64,000 bases of DNA, from assembly GCF_013114625.1 (NCBI RefSeq), contig NZ_VTXD01000003.1, positions 124,001 through 188,000 of the forward strand. The letters run 5' to 3'. The stretch comes from Vibrio sp. 99-70-13A1 (lineage in GTDB: Bacteria > Pseudomonadota > Gammaproteobacteria > Enterobacterales > Vibrionaceae). Under the pieces are notes generated by a model. That model saw only the letters and a program-made list of their open reading frames with translations. It did no database searches and had not been told where the DNA came from. This document shows, in pieces, positions 1 to 7,716 of this stretch (its first letter is position 1; each line of letters begins with the position of its first letter). The translations under genes and the position numbers were made by a program.

Positions 1-417
1 GTGCTCTGAATTAATATCTTCAGCAACATAGATTAAGAACTCTTTACCAGCAAGAATACAAGACATACGACGACGACTACCGTCAAGTACCTCAATCTTG
101 CCATCTTTATTCTTACGACCGACAGCTGGATACTGCTGACCTCTTTCTTTTAAAGTCGTAAGAACATCTGATAATGCATGTTCATTTAGAAATGATTGTT
201 CACGGGCATTTTCTTCAAATACTACCGTTTTGTTTGCAACCTGATCCGCAGGAATACGCACCAACTCAAACGAAACTAGGTCTTCACCCGCGACAGAAAG
301 CTCGATAATTTGAGCCTGTTCTTTCGCCGCCGTTTGAGCCTCTTGAGGAGTCACAACACGACGCTTATTCGCTTTTCCAAATAGCTTTGCGTTTAAGTCT
401 GAAGTTTTAATTGCCAT
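1..417 (-). CDS. parB: ParB2 chromosome II partition protein (C-terminal part outside window)
   Basis: This is the DNA-binding partner of ParA; it would load on parS2 sites and spread around the origin. Only the first 139 codons are in the window, read leftward from an ATG at 417. ParB N-terminal features are visible: an ENAREQ box at residues 69-74 and a DGSRRR box at 112-117, the two patches that form the CTP-binding pocket in ParB proteins. The N-terminal 20 residues are basic. It starts 7 bp after the parA stop, so the two genes are surely one operon. Chromosome II rather than chromosome I identity follows from adjacency to rctB. Confidence 0.93.
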   Translation of the reverse strand, partial: MAIKTSDLNAKLFGKANKRRVVTPQEAQTAAKEQAQIIELSVAGEDLVSFELVRIPADQVANKTVVFEENAREQSFLNEHALSDVLTTLKERGQQYPAVGRKNKDGKIEVLDGSRRRMSCILAGKEFLIYVAEDINSEH

Positions 418-424
418 GTGTTAC

Positions 425-1642
425 TTACCCCTGATTTAGTGAAGACCAATTACTATGAAGTACGCGTTCCAGTTCTAAAGCACTTTTTTGAACAGCATCT
501 TGAGCGGTAGCAAGTGTCTTTTTGCCCCCTTCAAAGTCGCTTGTTGTTAAGTCAAAAACAGTACTGTAAGTATCGGCACACGTTTCAAATGCGCGGCTTC
601 TTGGTATGGTTGCCATCATCACTTGGTCACCCAATAAATAGTTCATCTCAGTCAGAACTGAAACTTGTTTTTTATTGTCGTCTTCAAACATGGTTGGCAT
701 GAGTCGAACAAACTCTAGACCTTTCCAGTCATCTGGGAACATTTCATACACAGTCGGTAAATGTTGGAAAAAGTTAACCGTAGAAGCCCAATCCAAACGC
801 TTAGCAGCACATGGAATAAGTAACGCATTAGATGCGTACATTGCATTCCAAACCAGTGGATCAACGTGTGGACCGGTATCAATCATGATGACGTCAAAAT
901 CATCAGCAATCTTATCAATTAATTTCTCTTTCAATAAACGAACAATATCTAAAGACTGGTTTTGAGAAAGATGCTGCCACGCTTCTGCGTTAAACATCGC
1001 ATCTTCAGGGAATGCAGAAATTGTCTTTAAGTTAGGATATTGAGTCGGTAATAAAACGTTCTTACGTAAGAATTCAATATCAACGTCTTCACCTTCTGGC
1101 ACGTTATCCAACATAATATCGACAGCTGAATAAATGTTTTCGTGTTCAGATACACTAATTTGAGGGTTCAAGAACAAACGAAGTGACCCTTGTGGATCCA
1201 AGTCAATCAAACAAATGCGGTAACGCTTTTCCAAATTGAGCGATAGACAAGCCGCAAGATGAACCGCAGTCATGGATTTACCTGTACCACCCTTCTGGTT
1301 TTGTACGTTAATAATCCACGGTTTATGATCAACATTTTTTTTGCGTTCATGGAATTTCGGCAAACCAGCCGCATCCATAAGCATGTGTGCTTCTTCAAGA
1401 GAAATAGAATAATGGTTAGCATTATTCTTAGTAAATTGATGACCTTCAGCTTCAAGTTTATTAATCGCATCATCTAACTTACGACGAGTTAAACCCGAAC
1501 GTGTTTCCATTAAAGCTTTAGACATAGGAGGAAAGTGCTCATCACTTCTCTCTTCTAAAACAATCTCAATGCGATCAGCCTGAACCTGTTGTGTCTGTTC
1601 GGCTAGTTGATAGAGATTTTCAATCGTTTGTTCTCTTTTCAT
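425..1642 (-). CDS. parA: ParA2 chromosome II partition ATPase
   Basis: A Walker-type ATPase that moves and positions ParB-parS complexes on the nucleoid. It is a P1/P7-type ParA: about 100 residues of N-terminal helix-turn-helix region precede the deviant Walker A motif KGGTGKS at residues 117-123. Further motifs are LIDLDPQGS and VIMIDTGPH. Length (405 aa) suits this family rather than the short chromosome I ParA. I take the ATG at 1642; a TTG two codons upstream (1648) would add Met-Ala. The start lies next to an ATTACGGATA motif shared with the origin, so expression may be coupled to RctB. It is followed directly by parB. Confidence 0.95.
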   Translation of the reverse strand: MKREQTIENLYQLAEQTQQVQADRIEIVLEERSDEHFPPMSKALMETRSGLTRRKLDDAINKLEAEGHQFTKNNANHYSISLEEAHMLMDAAGLPKFHERKKNVDHKPWIINVQNQKGGTGKSMTAVHLAACLSLNLEKRYRICLIDLDPQGSLRLFLNPQISVSEHENIYSAVDIMLDNVPEGEDVDIEFLRKNVLLPTQYPNLKTISAFPEDAMFNAEAWQHLSQNQSLDIVRLLKEKLIDKIADDFDVIMIDTGPHVDPLVWNAMYASNALLIPCAAKRLDWASTVNFFQHLPTVYEMFPDDWKGLEFVRLMPTMFEDDNKKQVSVLTEMNYLLGDQVMMATIPRSRAFETCADTYSTVFDLTTSDFEGGKKTLATAQDAVQKSALELERVLHSNWSSLNQG

Positions 1643-1648
1643 TGCCAA

Positions 1649-1658
1649 TATCCGTAAT
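1649..1658 (-). promoter_or_regulatory. ATTACGGATA element at the parA start (possible RctB 39-mer-type core)
   Basis: Read on the minus strand this is ATTACGGATA, identical to the ten bases at 2224-2233 and close to ATTACGGCTA before rctB. It sits just upstream of the parA ATG. Recurrence of the same ten bases at three regulatory positions of the origin region suggests a shared protein-binding core, plausibly RctB. Confidence 0.45.
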
Positions 1659-1860
1659 GATTAACCTGCACACATTGTACAGCAATAAACACCAAAACCA
1701 ACAAAAACATGAACATACATTCAGGAGCAATATCACATAAAATAAACGAACAAATCGATAGTTTGTGTAAATCGATAGAAATAATGAACAAATATATTAA
1801 TAAAACGAGAGTAAACACCAGACAAAGTTAACAATAATAAAAATGTTACAGCATCACCTA

Positions 1861-1873
1861 TTTACAATGTAAA
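1861..1873. promoter_or_regulatory. parS2 partition site
   Basis: TTTACAATGTAAA is a perfect inverted repeat matching the published Vibrio chromosome II parS2 pattern TTTACA-N-TGTAAA. It lies in the non-coding region 220 bp upstream of parA, the expected place for an origin-proximal ParB2 loading site. Confidence 0.88.
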
Positions 1874-1917
1874 TGATGATAAAAAATATAATCTTCGGAA
1901 CGATTGAAATTTATGCA

Positions 1918-1958
1918 TAAACTACGGCAAATGTGATTTGGATTGTACTTTTAATTAT
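1918..1958 (+). promoter_or_regulatory. Candidate RctB 39-mer-like element (left)
   Basis: The stretch CTACGGCAAATGTGAT (from 1922) resembles TTACGGCTAGTGTGAT before rctB (2861-2876), sharing TACGGC and TGTGAT with the same spacing. It may be a further copy of the long inhibitory RctB element. The similarity is by eye only. Confidence 0.35.
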
Positions 1959-2045
1959 TGAAGATAACGAGGTGTCTACTTAGACGAAAATTGTCCTCTG
2001 AATTCATTTACTCATATCGTTGTATATAAATACACCACTAACTGT

Positions 2046-2184
2046 GGAAGAATGATCAAGAGATAACAATGATAGAAATGAATAATTTACAGACAGGTCA
2101 GGAAACATGATCAAGGTTTAAATGCGTTTATATTGATCTTAAGATTCGTCATATCAAGAAGATCCACTTTCGGAAAAATGATCA
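2046..2184 (-). repeat. Three inverted RctB 12-mer-type sites (ori2-inc side)
   Basis: Sites at 2046-2058, 2101-2113 and 2172-2184 read on the minus strand as TGATCAT followed by two variable bases and TTCC or TTTCC. They are in the opposite orientation to the main array. A degenerate fourth copy, with the core changed to ATGATAT, is at 2200-2212. Each carries a Dam GATC; methylation is known to be required for RctB binding to such sites in V. cholerae. Confidence 0.75.
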
Positions 2185-2223
2185 AGATAAACAAATAGCG
2201 GAAGCATGATATTTTTAGTCTAG

Positions 2224-2262
2224 ATTACGGATAAACGTAGATGTACTGGGCATTTGAGTCCT
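2224..2262 (+). promoter_or_regulatory. Candidate RctB 39-mer element (ori2-inc)
   Basis: Begins ATTACGGATAAACG and lacks the GATC core of the iterons. It has the same ten-base core as the element at the parA start. In V. cholerae, 39-mers of this general kind bind RctB independently of methylation and inhibit initiation. Exact borders are assumed from the family length. Confidence 0.5.
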
Positions 2263-2328
2263 ATTTATAAGGCTAGCCCCAAAATCCAATGAACAAACAT
2301 AATAGAAAAACATATTTAGCTCATTTCC

Positions 2329-2471
2329 TGATCATGCTTTCAGGTTTATCCAAATACAGACCAATAACGGGAACTTCAATACATTAAAGAGTGAGGGTAA
2401 CGCAACTACTTATAAAACACTTTAAGTGACTAAAATTCATCCAAATTCACTTTGCCGTGATCATTCTTCCA
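2329..2471 (+). repeat. Two isolated direct RctB sites
   Basis: TGATCATGCTTTC at 2329-2341 and TGATCATTCTTCC at 2459-2471 match the array consensus TGATCATnnTTyC. They stand apart from the regular array and may belong to the regulatory half. Confidence 0.75.
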
Positions 2472-2532
2472 TAGAGAATTCCCATAATGCCGCGAGCGAA
2501 GACACCCAAAAACCTCCCCAATACTTCTGGGC

Positions 2533-2541
2533 TGTGGATAA
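2533..2541 (-). promoter_or_regulatory. DnaA box in oriCII
   Basis: TGTGGATAA is the complement of TTATCCACA, a perfect high-affinity DnaA box. It lies 16 bp before the iteron array. V. cholerae oriCII also has a DnaA box in this region and needs DnaA together with RctB. Confidence 0.85.
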
Positions 2542-2556
2542 CGTGTTCACATAAGA

Positions 2557-2682
2557 TGATCATTCTTTCGGGTGCTACTTGATCATCTTTGTACCGCTCT
2601 AATGATCATGTTTCTAGATATCTGTGATCATACTTTCAATATTAAATGATCATAGTTTCGGGCTTTATATGATCATGCTTTC
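2557..2682 (+). repeat. RctB iteron array of the minimal origin (six direct repeats)
   Basis: Six copies of TGATCATnnTTyC-type sequence begin at 2557, 2580, 2603, 2625, 2647 and 2670. Spacing is 22-23 bp, about two helical turns, so all RctB-bound faces line up. Each copy contains GATC. The second copy (TGATCATCTTTG) departs most from consensus. This is the core of the chromosome II origin. Confidence 0.93.
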
Positions 2683-2830
2683 AAAGCCTTAAAAATTAAA
2701 CCCTTTATTAACAGGTAGATACAACCCAAATCGCAACCAGATCATTAGATCACTTAATCAATATAGATCATATTAATCAAAAAGATCAGTTATTTAAAAG
2801 CCAATAAATTCTCTTTATTTATGATCAAAA
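2683..2830 (+). other. Candidate DNA-unwinding element with phased ATCA repeats
   Basis: An AT-rich stretch directly after the iterons. ATCA occurs on the top strand at 2741, 2749, 2757, 2767, 2776 and 2785, spaced 8-10 bp. In V. cholerae RctB is reported to bind single-stranded ATCA repeats in the melted region, so this is the probable site of opening. Confidence 0.7.
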
Positions 2831-2876
2831 TTTCTTTATCCTTCAGGAACTATAGTGATATTACGGCTAGTGTGAT
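2822..2876 (+). promoter_or_regulatory. Probable rctB promoter/operator with RctB autorepression sites
   Basis: A variant iteron, TGATCAAAATTTC, lies at 2822-2834, and an ATTACGGCTAG element at 2860-2870, just before the rctB ATG at 2888. V. cholerae rctB is autorepressed through a 29-mer that is a shortened 39-mer; this element occupies the same place. Confidence 0.55.
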
Positions 2877-2887
2877 ACGGATCAACA

Positions 2888-4861
2888 ATGAAACCTGAAG
2901 ATAAATTATTAATAAAAGCCCGCAGCCATAAAGATGGTCATTTGTTTGAAGTCTCTGAAGCAGCTGTGGAGTGGATTGATCAGTATCAGCATTTCAAAGG
3001 TGTCACTAAAAGCATCGTAGAATTACTCAATTTAATTTCACTACGTGGTTTCAGTAGCAAAGATGGCTACGTTTCTACTACAGAGATAATTGAATCAACC
3101 GATGGACAAGTCACGCGAGCTGCGCTCCAGCAACGGTTAAGAGCGGCGGTAAACATTGGCTTATTTAAACAACACCCTGTTAGATTTGAAGAGGGTTTAG
3201 CCGGTAAAACCATGCTTCATCGTTTTGTTAACCCTAGCCAGCTTATATCTGTATTGGGGGCTACAAGCTTAGTCACTGAATCGGTAAAACAATCAGAAAA
3301 ACAAAAACGCTCGAAAGCATTAGCTCAAACACAAGTAAACAAACGTTTACTAACTGAACATGGGTTAAACACACCACCTTCAATGAAAGATGAAGCAGAC
3401 CAATTTATTGTTTCTCCAACAAATTGGGCTGGAATCATCGATCAAGCACTTGCTCCACCAAGAACTCGTAAAAATTACCAAAAATCGATGGTTTCGATCT
3501 CTGGAACTCGAGCGGTGATCGAGACTCGATCTTCAAAAAATATTATGACTGTTGATGATCTCATGACGTTATTTGCGCTGTTTACGCTGACGGTTCAATA
3601 TCACGATCACCACCAAGACGATTATCACCTAGACGCTAAGCACACTCCGAATAAAACGCCGTTGTATATCACTGATATTTTGTCTCTAAGAGGTAAAAAA
3701 GACAGTGGACCTGCGCGTGATTCAATTCGCGATAGTATTGATCGTATTGAGTTTACCGATTTTCAATTGCATGAACTAACGGGGCGCTGGTTAAGTGAGA
3801 ACATGCCAGAAGGCTTTAAGAGCGATCGTTTTAGATTTCTAGCCCGTACTATCACTGCATCAGAAGAAGCACCTACAGAGGGCGCTGACGGCGAAATACG
3901 CATTAAACCAAACCTATACATCCTGGTTTGGGAACCATCTTTCTATGAAGAGTTACTGACAAGAGATTATTTCTTCCTATTTCCTCCTGAAATTCTTAAG
4001 CAACATACACTTGTTTTCCAAATGTATTCTTATTTCAGAAGCCGTATGGCACGTCGTCATTCTGATAGCATGCTTTTAAGTGAACTTAACCAAAAACTTG
4101 CTCGTAATATCGATTGGCGCCGTTTTTCTATGGATCTTATTCGAGAGTTAAGAAAGTTAGGGGAAGTGGAAAATACCGCTGAGCATTTCCAGGTTAACCT
4201 TTGGGGTTACCACTTAACGATCAATACCCTGAGCGATAAAGGAAAAGCGACAGATTACCAAGTGGACATTAAGTGTAATGTTGAAGAAGTATTGCGTTAT
4301 TCTCGTGCTCGTACCACGAATGCGGGTAAACGAAACATGGCTCCGACGCTACCAAACCCACTCCGAAACGAGATGGTTTCTAAACAAAAATTAGAAGAGC
4401 TTTCTGAAATTATTGATGGTGAATTTGAACCTATTCAACGTAAAGCGCCTTCGCCAAGAGGAAAGCTAGGACGTCGTGTTAAATTACGTAAGCACTCTGT
4501 TGAAATCAATGCTGATGAAATAATGATTACTCTATCTAAATATACGTCATCAGAAGCTCTAGAACGCAGTATAACGGCATTGTCTGCAATGACAGGGCAC
4601 TCACACGCTTCAATCAAAGATGAATGCTCAGAGCTGGTTGAGAAGCTTGATTGGCTGAGAGTCGATGGTGAAGTGTTGAGTTATGAAACCTTGAGTAAGG
4701 TGATTGAGCTATACAATGACCGAAGTACCAATAAGCACTTATCTATAGAGCGTTTAATTTCAGGTTTAGCGGTTCGACGTAAAGTATGTAAGCAAGTCTA
4801 TGAAGGACATCTCGATGAAAACGTCTTTTTGGCTTTAGATGAAGTGGCGATTGGTCATTAA
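2888..4861 (+). CDS. rctB: RctB, chromosome II replication initiator
   Basis: Initiator specific to the Vibrionaceae second chromosome: it binds the iterons, melts the origin with DnaA and represses its own promoter. At 657 aa it is of full family length, and the N-terminal portion (residues about 15-110) is the most recognisable, including the FEVSEAAVEWIDQYQHFKG and GKTMLHRF stretches. RctB proteins contain several winged-helix domains; the basic segment around residues 495-540 precedes the last regulatory part. ATG at 2888 follows a weak GGAT ribosome site. The gene is monocistronic, ended by the hairpin at 5026. Confidence 0.97.
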   Translation: MKPEDKLLIKARSHKDGHLFEVSEAAVEWIDQYQHFKGVTKSIVELLNLISLRGFSSKDGYVSTTEIIESTDGQVTRAALQQRLRAAVNIGLFKQHPVRFEEGLAGKTMLHRFVNPSQLISVLGATSLVTESVKQSEKQKRSKALAQTQVNKRLLTEHGLNTPPSMKDEADQFIVSPTNWAGIIDQALAPPRTRKNYQKSMVSISGTRAVIETRSSKNIMTVDDLMTLFALFTLTVQYHDHHQDDYHLDAKHTPNKTPLYITDILSLRGKKDSGPARDSIRDSIDRIEFTDFQLHELTGRWLSENMPEGFKSDRFRFLARTITASEEAPTEGADGEIRIKPNLYILVWEPSFYEELLTRDYFFLFPPEILKQHTLVFQMYSYFRSRMARRHSDSMLLSELNQKLARNIDWRRFSMDLIRELRKLGEVENTAEHFQVNLWGYHLTINTLSDKGKATDYQVDIKCNVEEVLRYSRARTTNAGKRNMAPTLPNPLRNEMVSKQKLEELSEIIDGEFEPIQRKAPSPRGKLGRRVKLRKHSVEINADEIMITLSKYTSSEALERSITALSAMTGHSHASIKDECSELVEKLDWLRVDGEVLSYETLSKVIELYNDRSTNKHLSIERLISGLAVRRKVCKQVYEGHLDENVFLALDEVAIGH

Positions 4862-5025
4862 CTGCTGAATCCAAGATTTGATGATAATTGAACATAACGC
4901 TGACAATGAACTGACATTACAAACTCAGTGGCTGGTTATTATTTATCCCGAATAGACAACCTTTTTGTCCTTTCTGATGATTAATAGATTGGCTCATATT
5001 GTTACATCATACTGAATTGATTTTT

Positions 5026-5054
5026 GCGAGTTCTTAATGAACTCGCTTTTTTTT
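5026..5054 (+). terminator. rctB terminator
   Basis: Perfect 8-bp stem GCGAGTTC/GAACTCGC with a 5-base loop followed by eight T residues: a strong intrinsic terminator 165 bp after the rctB stop. Confidence 0.9.
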
Positions 5055-5091
5055 GCTTAAAATTCAAGGTGATGATCATAAGAGACAAAAT

Positions 5092-5168
5092 GAAAGATGA
5101 TCACGGTATCCATGATCATGCTTCCAATTAATGCGATCTTATTGAGCTTGCTACTTGATCATCGTTCC
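5092..5168. repeat. RctB-like sites downstream of rctB
   Basis: Sites are GAAAGATGATCA (5092-5103, minus orientation), TGATCATGCTTCC (5113-5125) and TGATCATCGTTCC (5156-5168, inside the end of the next gene). A further TGATCATGCTTCT sits at 5531-5543 inside the same gene. An incomplete GATGATCAT lies at 5071. The density is far above chance, so this is probably a second RctB-binding cluster that titrates or modulates the initiator. Confidence 0.65.
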
Positions 5169-5595
5169 AAGAGATCGAAGACATGAATTTCACATGAGAT
5201 TCGATCAAATTTTCCGATTCTCTTTGCCAAGTAATATCTCGTTGTTGGTTGCTGAATTCGAGCGCTAACACACACAAATGCTGTATTCGTTTCACACACC
5301 ATTCTTTCAAGCCTTGTTCAGCCATTAGATCACAACAGACAGATTGCAACTTACTGTAAGCCAACATGAGGTATTGATATGCCTTTTCACTATCATGATG
5401 CAGGTAGAAAGTATGTAAGCGCAAACAGCCATCAAGCCAGCAAGCAATACCTTTGCTCTGTTGATCTGTGATCTTTGGACCCCACACTGTTTCTGGTGGA
5501 TTTAAGATCAAAGGTTGTAATGCTAATACTTGATCATGCTTCTGGTTTTTATACCAAGCGCCGATCTTTTCTAACCATGCATCTAGATCATTCAT
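5128..5595 (-). CDS. Conserved-looking hypothetical protein next to rctB
   Basis: A 155-aa soluble protein, rich in Trp and His with several Cys, that I do not assign to a family. No signal peptide or membrane segment is visible; the middle part (residues 45-130) looks all-helical. Its ATG overlaps the TGA of the upstream ABC ATPase (ATGA), so it is translationally coupled to those transport genes. Its 3' end and 5' part carry RctB-like sites at 5156 and 5531, so this DNA has two jobs. A role in the transporter or in chromosome II maintenance are both open. Confidence 0.7.
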   Translation of the reverse strand: MNDLDAWLEKIGAWYKNQKHDQVLALQPLILNPPETVWGPKITDQQSKGIACWLDGCLRLHTFYLHHDSEKAYQYLMLAYSKLQSVCCDLMAEQGLKEWCVKRIQHLCVLALEFSNQQRDITWQRESENLIESHVKFMSSISWNDDQVASSIRSH

Positions 5596-6524
5596 GCGAC
5601 ATTATCCCACTGTTTAACAAAGTGATTTTCATTAACTTGATGAACGTTTTCTTGAACGACGCCACTCTGTTCTCGAATTACATCGGCGTCTACTGAATAG
5701 TTTGGTTCATTTTTAACAAGTTCGCCAAATGGTAAATCAGGATCGGGTACCGCAGAGATCAGTAATTTTGTGTATGGGTGCTGAGGATTCGTCAAAATAG
5801 ACTCTGTTGAACCCCACTCGACAATTTGCCCTTTGTACATTACAGCGGTCTCTTCCGCTATGTAGTGAGCTGTCGCGAGATCGTGCGTGATGTATAGAAA
5901 CCCTATCCCTAAGTCCTTCTTCATGCGTTGCATGAGGTTTAGCACACCTAATCGGATGGATACATCGAGCATTGATGTTGGTTCGTCTGCAAGTATGACT
6001 TTTGCACCAACGGCCAGCGCACGTGCCAAGTTCACACGCTGTCTTTGTCCGCCACTTAATTCATGTGGATATTTTGCTAACGTTTCTTTTGGCAACTCCA
6101 CTTGCTTTAGTAATTCAAGCAAACGATCTTGCAACTGTGTATTACCACTGACTTGCTTATGAATCTTTAAAGGTCTGGTTAGGTGGTGTTCTATTGTGTG
6201 AGTTGGGTTGAGGGAACCAAATGGGTCTTGAAAAACCATTTGTACTTTTCCTCTGTAATCCAGTACGTCTTTTCGATTCTTTAATTCACGAATGTCTTTG
6301 CCTTCAAATAAAATTTCACCTTCAGTAGGCGGGTAGACTTTGGTCATCAAGCGCGCACAAGTACTTTTTCCACAGCCAGACTCACCGACCAAAGCCAGAG
6401 TTTTACCTGCATAAAGATCGAAACTAACACCATGTAGGGCTCTGAATATGTCTTCTTTTCCTAATCCGCCGCCGACTGTGAATTCTTTGACGAGGTTTTT
6501 AACTTGCATTATTGGTTGCGTCAT
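5592..6524 (-). CDS. Opp/Dpp-type ABC transporter ATP-binding protein (F-type subunit)
   Basis: Cytoplasmic ATPase that would energise import through a peptide-type ABC transporter. Walker A GESGCGKST is at residues 47-55, signature LSGGQ at 156-160 and Walker B VILADEPT at 176-183. The C-terminal oligopeptide-transporter extension (HPYTKLLISAVPDPD) is present. The 310-aa length is normal for DppF/OppF. It lies 8 bp after the D-type partner and overlaps the next gene by 4 bp. No permease or binding protein is nearby. The pair follows a Fur box, so iron, haem or a metallophore is a likelier cargo than plain peptides; that is inference. Confidence 0.88.
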   Translation of the reverse strand: MTQPIMQVKNLVKEFTVGGGLGKEDIFRALHGVSFDLYAGKTLALVGESGCGKSTCARLMTKVYPPTEGEILFEGKDIRELKNRKDVLDYRGKVQMVFQDPFGSLNPTHTIEHHLTRPLKIHKQVSGNTQLQDRLLELLKQVELPKETLAKYPHELSGGQRQRVNLARALAVGAKVILADEPTSMLDVSIRLGVLNLMQRMKKDLGIGFLYITHDLATAHYIAEETAVMYKGQIVEWGSTESILTNPQHPYTKLLISAVPDPDLPFGELVKNEPNYSVDADVIREQSGVVQENVHQVNENHFVKQWDNVA

Positions 6525-6532
6525 GTGAGCTC

Positions 6533-7357
6533 CTAGCTAGCGATTGCTTGTTTGGTTTCGTGAATATTAGGGAATGAACTCCACAGCTTTTGTGTATAGG
6601 CATGCTGCGGGTTATTTCGGATCTCATGAGATTGGTTTACTTCTACGATTTCTCCGTAGCGCATGATGGCAATGCGATCGCACAATTGGCTCATTAATGC
6701 CAAATCGTGAGTGATGAATAATACTGAGAAGCCAAACTCTTCACGCAGTTGATAGATTTGTTGCAATATTTCACGTTGTACTACTACATCAAGCGCAGTA
6801 GTGGGTTCATCCATGATGATCAACTTCGGATTGAGCGATAAAGCGATAGCAATGACTAACCTTTGACGCATGCCCCCTGAAAATTGATGTGGATATTCAG
6901 TTAAGCGGTGTCGAGGGATATTGACGAGATCTAACAGCTTTTCTGCGCGATCTTTTGCCTGTTCATCACTCATGCCTTGGTGGTGGCGTAATACATCAGC
7001 AAACTGCTCTTGAATTGGAAGAACAGGGTTGAGAGAGTTCATCGCACTTTGGAATACCATGGCAATTTCACTCCAGCGCAAAGTATTGAGCGAGGAATCG
7101 GAGAGTTTCAGCAGATCGCAGCCGTTAAAGATGATCTCCCCACCAGAAATAAACGCTGGTGGCTTGTGTAATCGGTTGATGGCAAAAGCAATGGTACTTT
7201 TCCCACAGCCTGATTCGCCGGCAAGCCCGAATATTTCACCTGGTGCAATGGAAAAGCTTACTGATTTAACGGCGTTAAAATCGCCATCATCGGTGATGTA
7301 GTCGACACAAAGGTTCTTCACATCGAGAAGTGGAGGAGGAGTGAGTTCTGCAGTCAT
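6533..7357 (-). CDS. Opp/Dpp-type ABC transporter ATP-binding protein (D-type subunit)
   Basis: Partner ATPase of the preceding gene. Walker A GESGCGKST is at residues 47-55, then the LSGGQ variant FSGGMRQR and Walker B LIIMDEPTTALD, followed by the family's C-terminal extension (HAYTQKLWSSFP). I choose the ATG at 7357, with AAGAG eight bases upstream, giving 274 aa. An in-frame ATG at 7393 would add a run of isoleucines encoded by the Fur box itself and is unlikely. First gene of a three-gene unit; regulation by Fur is likely. Confidence 0.88.
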   Translation of the reverse strand: MTAELTPPPLLDVKNLCVDYITDDGDFNAVKSVSFSIAPGEIFGLAGESGCGKSTIAFAINRLHKPPAFISGGEIIFNGCDLLKLSDSSLNTLRWSEIAMVFQSAMNSLNPVLPIQEQFADVLRHHQGMSDEQAKDRAEKLLDLVNIPRHRLTEYPHQFSGGMRQRLVIAIALSLNPKLIIMDEPTTALDVVVQREILQQIYQLREEFGFSVLFITHDLALMSQLCDRIAIMRYGEIVEVNQSHEIRNNPQHAYTQKLWSSFPNIHETKQAIAS

Positions 7358-7378
7358 TGAAGTTACTCTTAATGTAAT

Positions 7379-7397
7379 GATAATTATTATCATTATC
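7379..7397. promoter_or_regulatory. Fur box upstream of the ABC ATPase operon
   Basis: GATAATTATTATCATTATC matches the 19-bp Fur consensus GATAATGATAATCATTATC at 17 positions. It lies 22 bp before the ATG at 7357, where a bound repressor would block transcription under iron-replete conditions. Confidence 0.82.
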
Positions 7398-7716
7398 TTT
7401 TTGTGACTTTAAAGAGAAGTAGGTGACTAAAAAAGGTTGAACTGACTCGTAAATATTTTTAGAGAATGTAAGGAATTTTCAAATAGAGACAGAAAGGATG
7501 ACTTGAGAAATGAGAGTTGGATCAAATGACTTTTTCGACGGGGAATCTTTTAACTGTAATTCTAGAAAATGGCTTTGGCAAAGCATAATTGATGAAATTA
7601 TTATTTCGCTTTACGAACAGTCGAAATCATCACATTTCAGTACAGATTTTCTTAACAAGCGAATGCACATTTGCTACAGATTACTTGTCCATTACATGGT
7701 GCTTTCGGAGGAAAAT
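7398..7716. other. Intergenic region between divergent genes
   Basis: An open frame from 7510 continues into the next gene, but it lacks a good start and has atypical composition. I read it as untranslated leader. It presumably also holds the promoter of the small gene at 7717; no clear box was recognised. Confidence 0.4.

Larger units (their letters stand above)
1643..2887. other. Chromosome II replication origin region (oriCII, ori2-inc plus ori2-min)
   Basis: The 1.2 kb space between parA and rctB contains no credible gene. It carries, left to right: a parS2 palindrome, three inverted RctB-type sites, a 39-mer-like element, two isolated direct RctB sites, a DnaA box, six evenly spaced direct iterons, an AT-rich ATCA-repeat stretch and a promoter-proximal operator before rctB. 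This order matches what is known for the V. cholerae second chromosome, where the left half is a regulatory/incompatibility region and the right half the minimal origin. All elements are read directly from sequence; functional division is by analogy. Confidence 0.93.

Noticed and set aside
7510..7716. In-frame N-terminal extension of the 64-aa gene
   Set aside because: The ATG at 7717 has a strong GGAGG ribosome site, and the extension has Cys/Trp-rich content unlike the conserved-looking tail.
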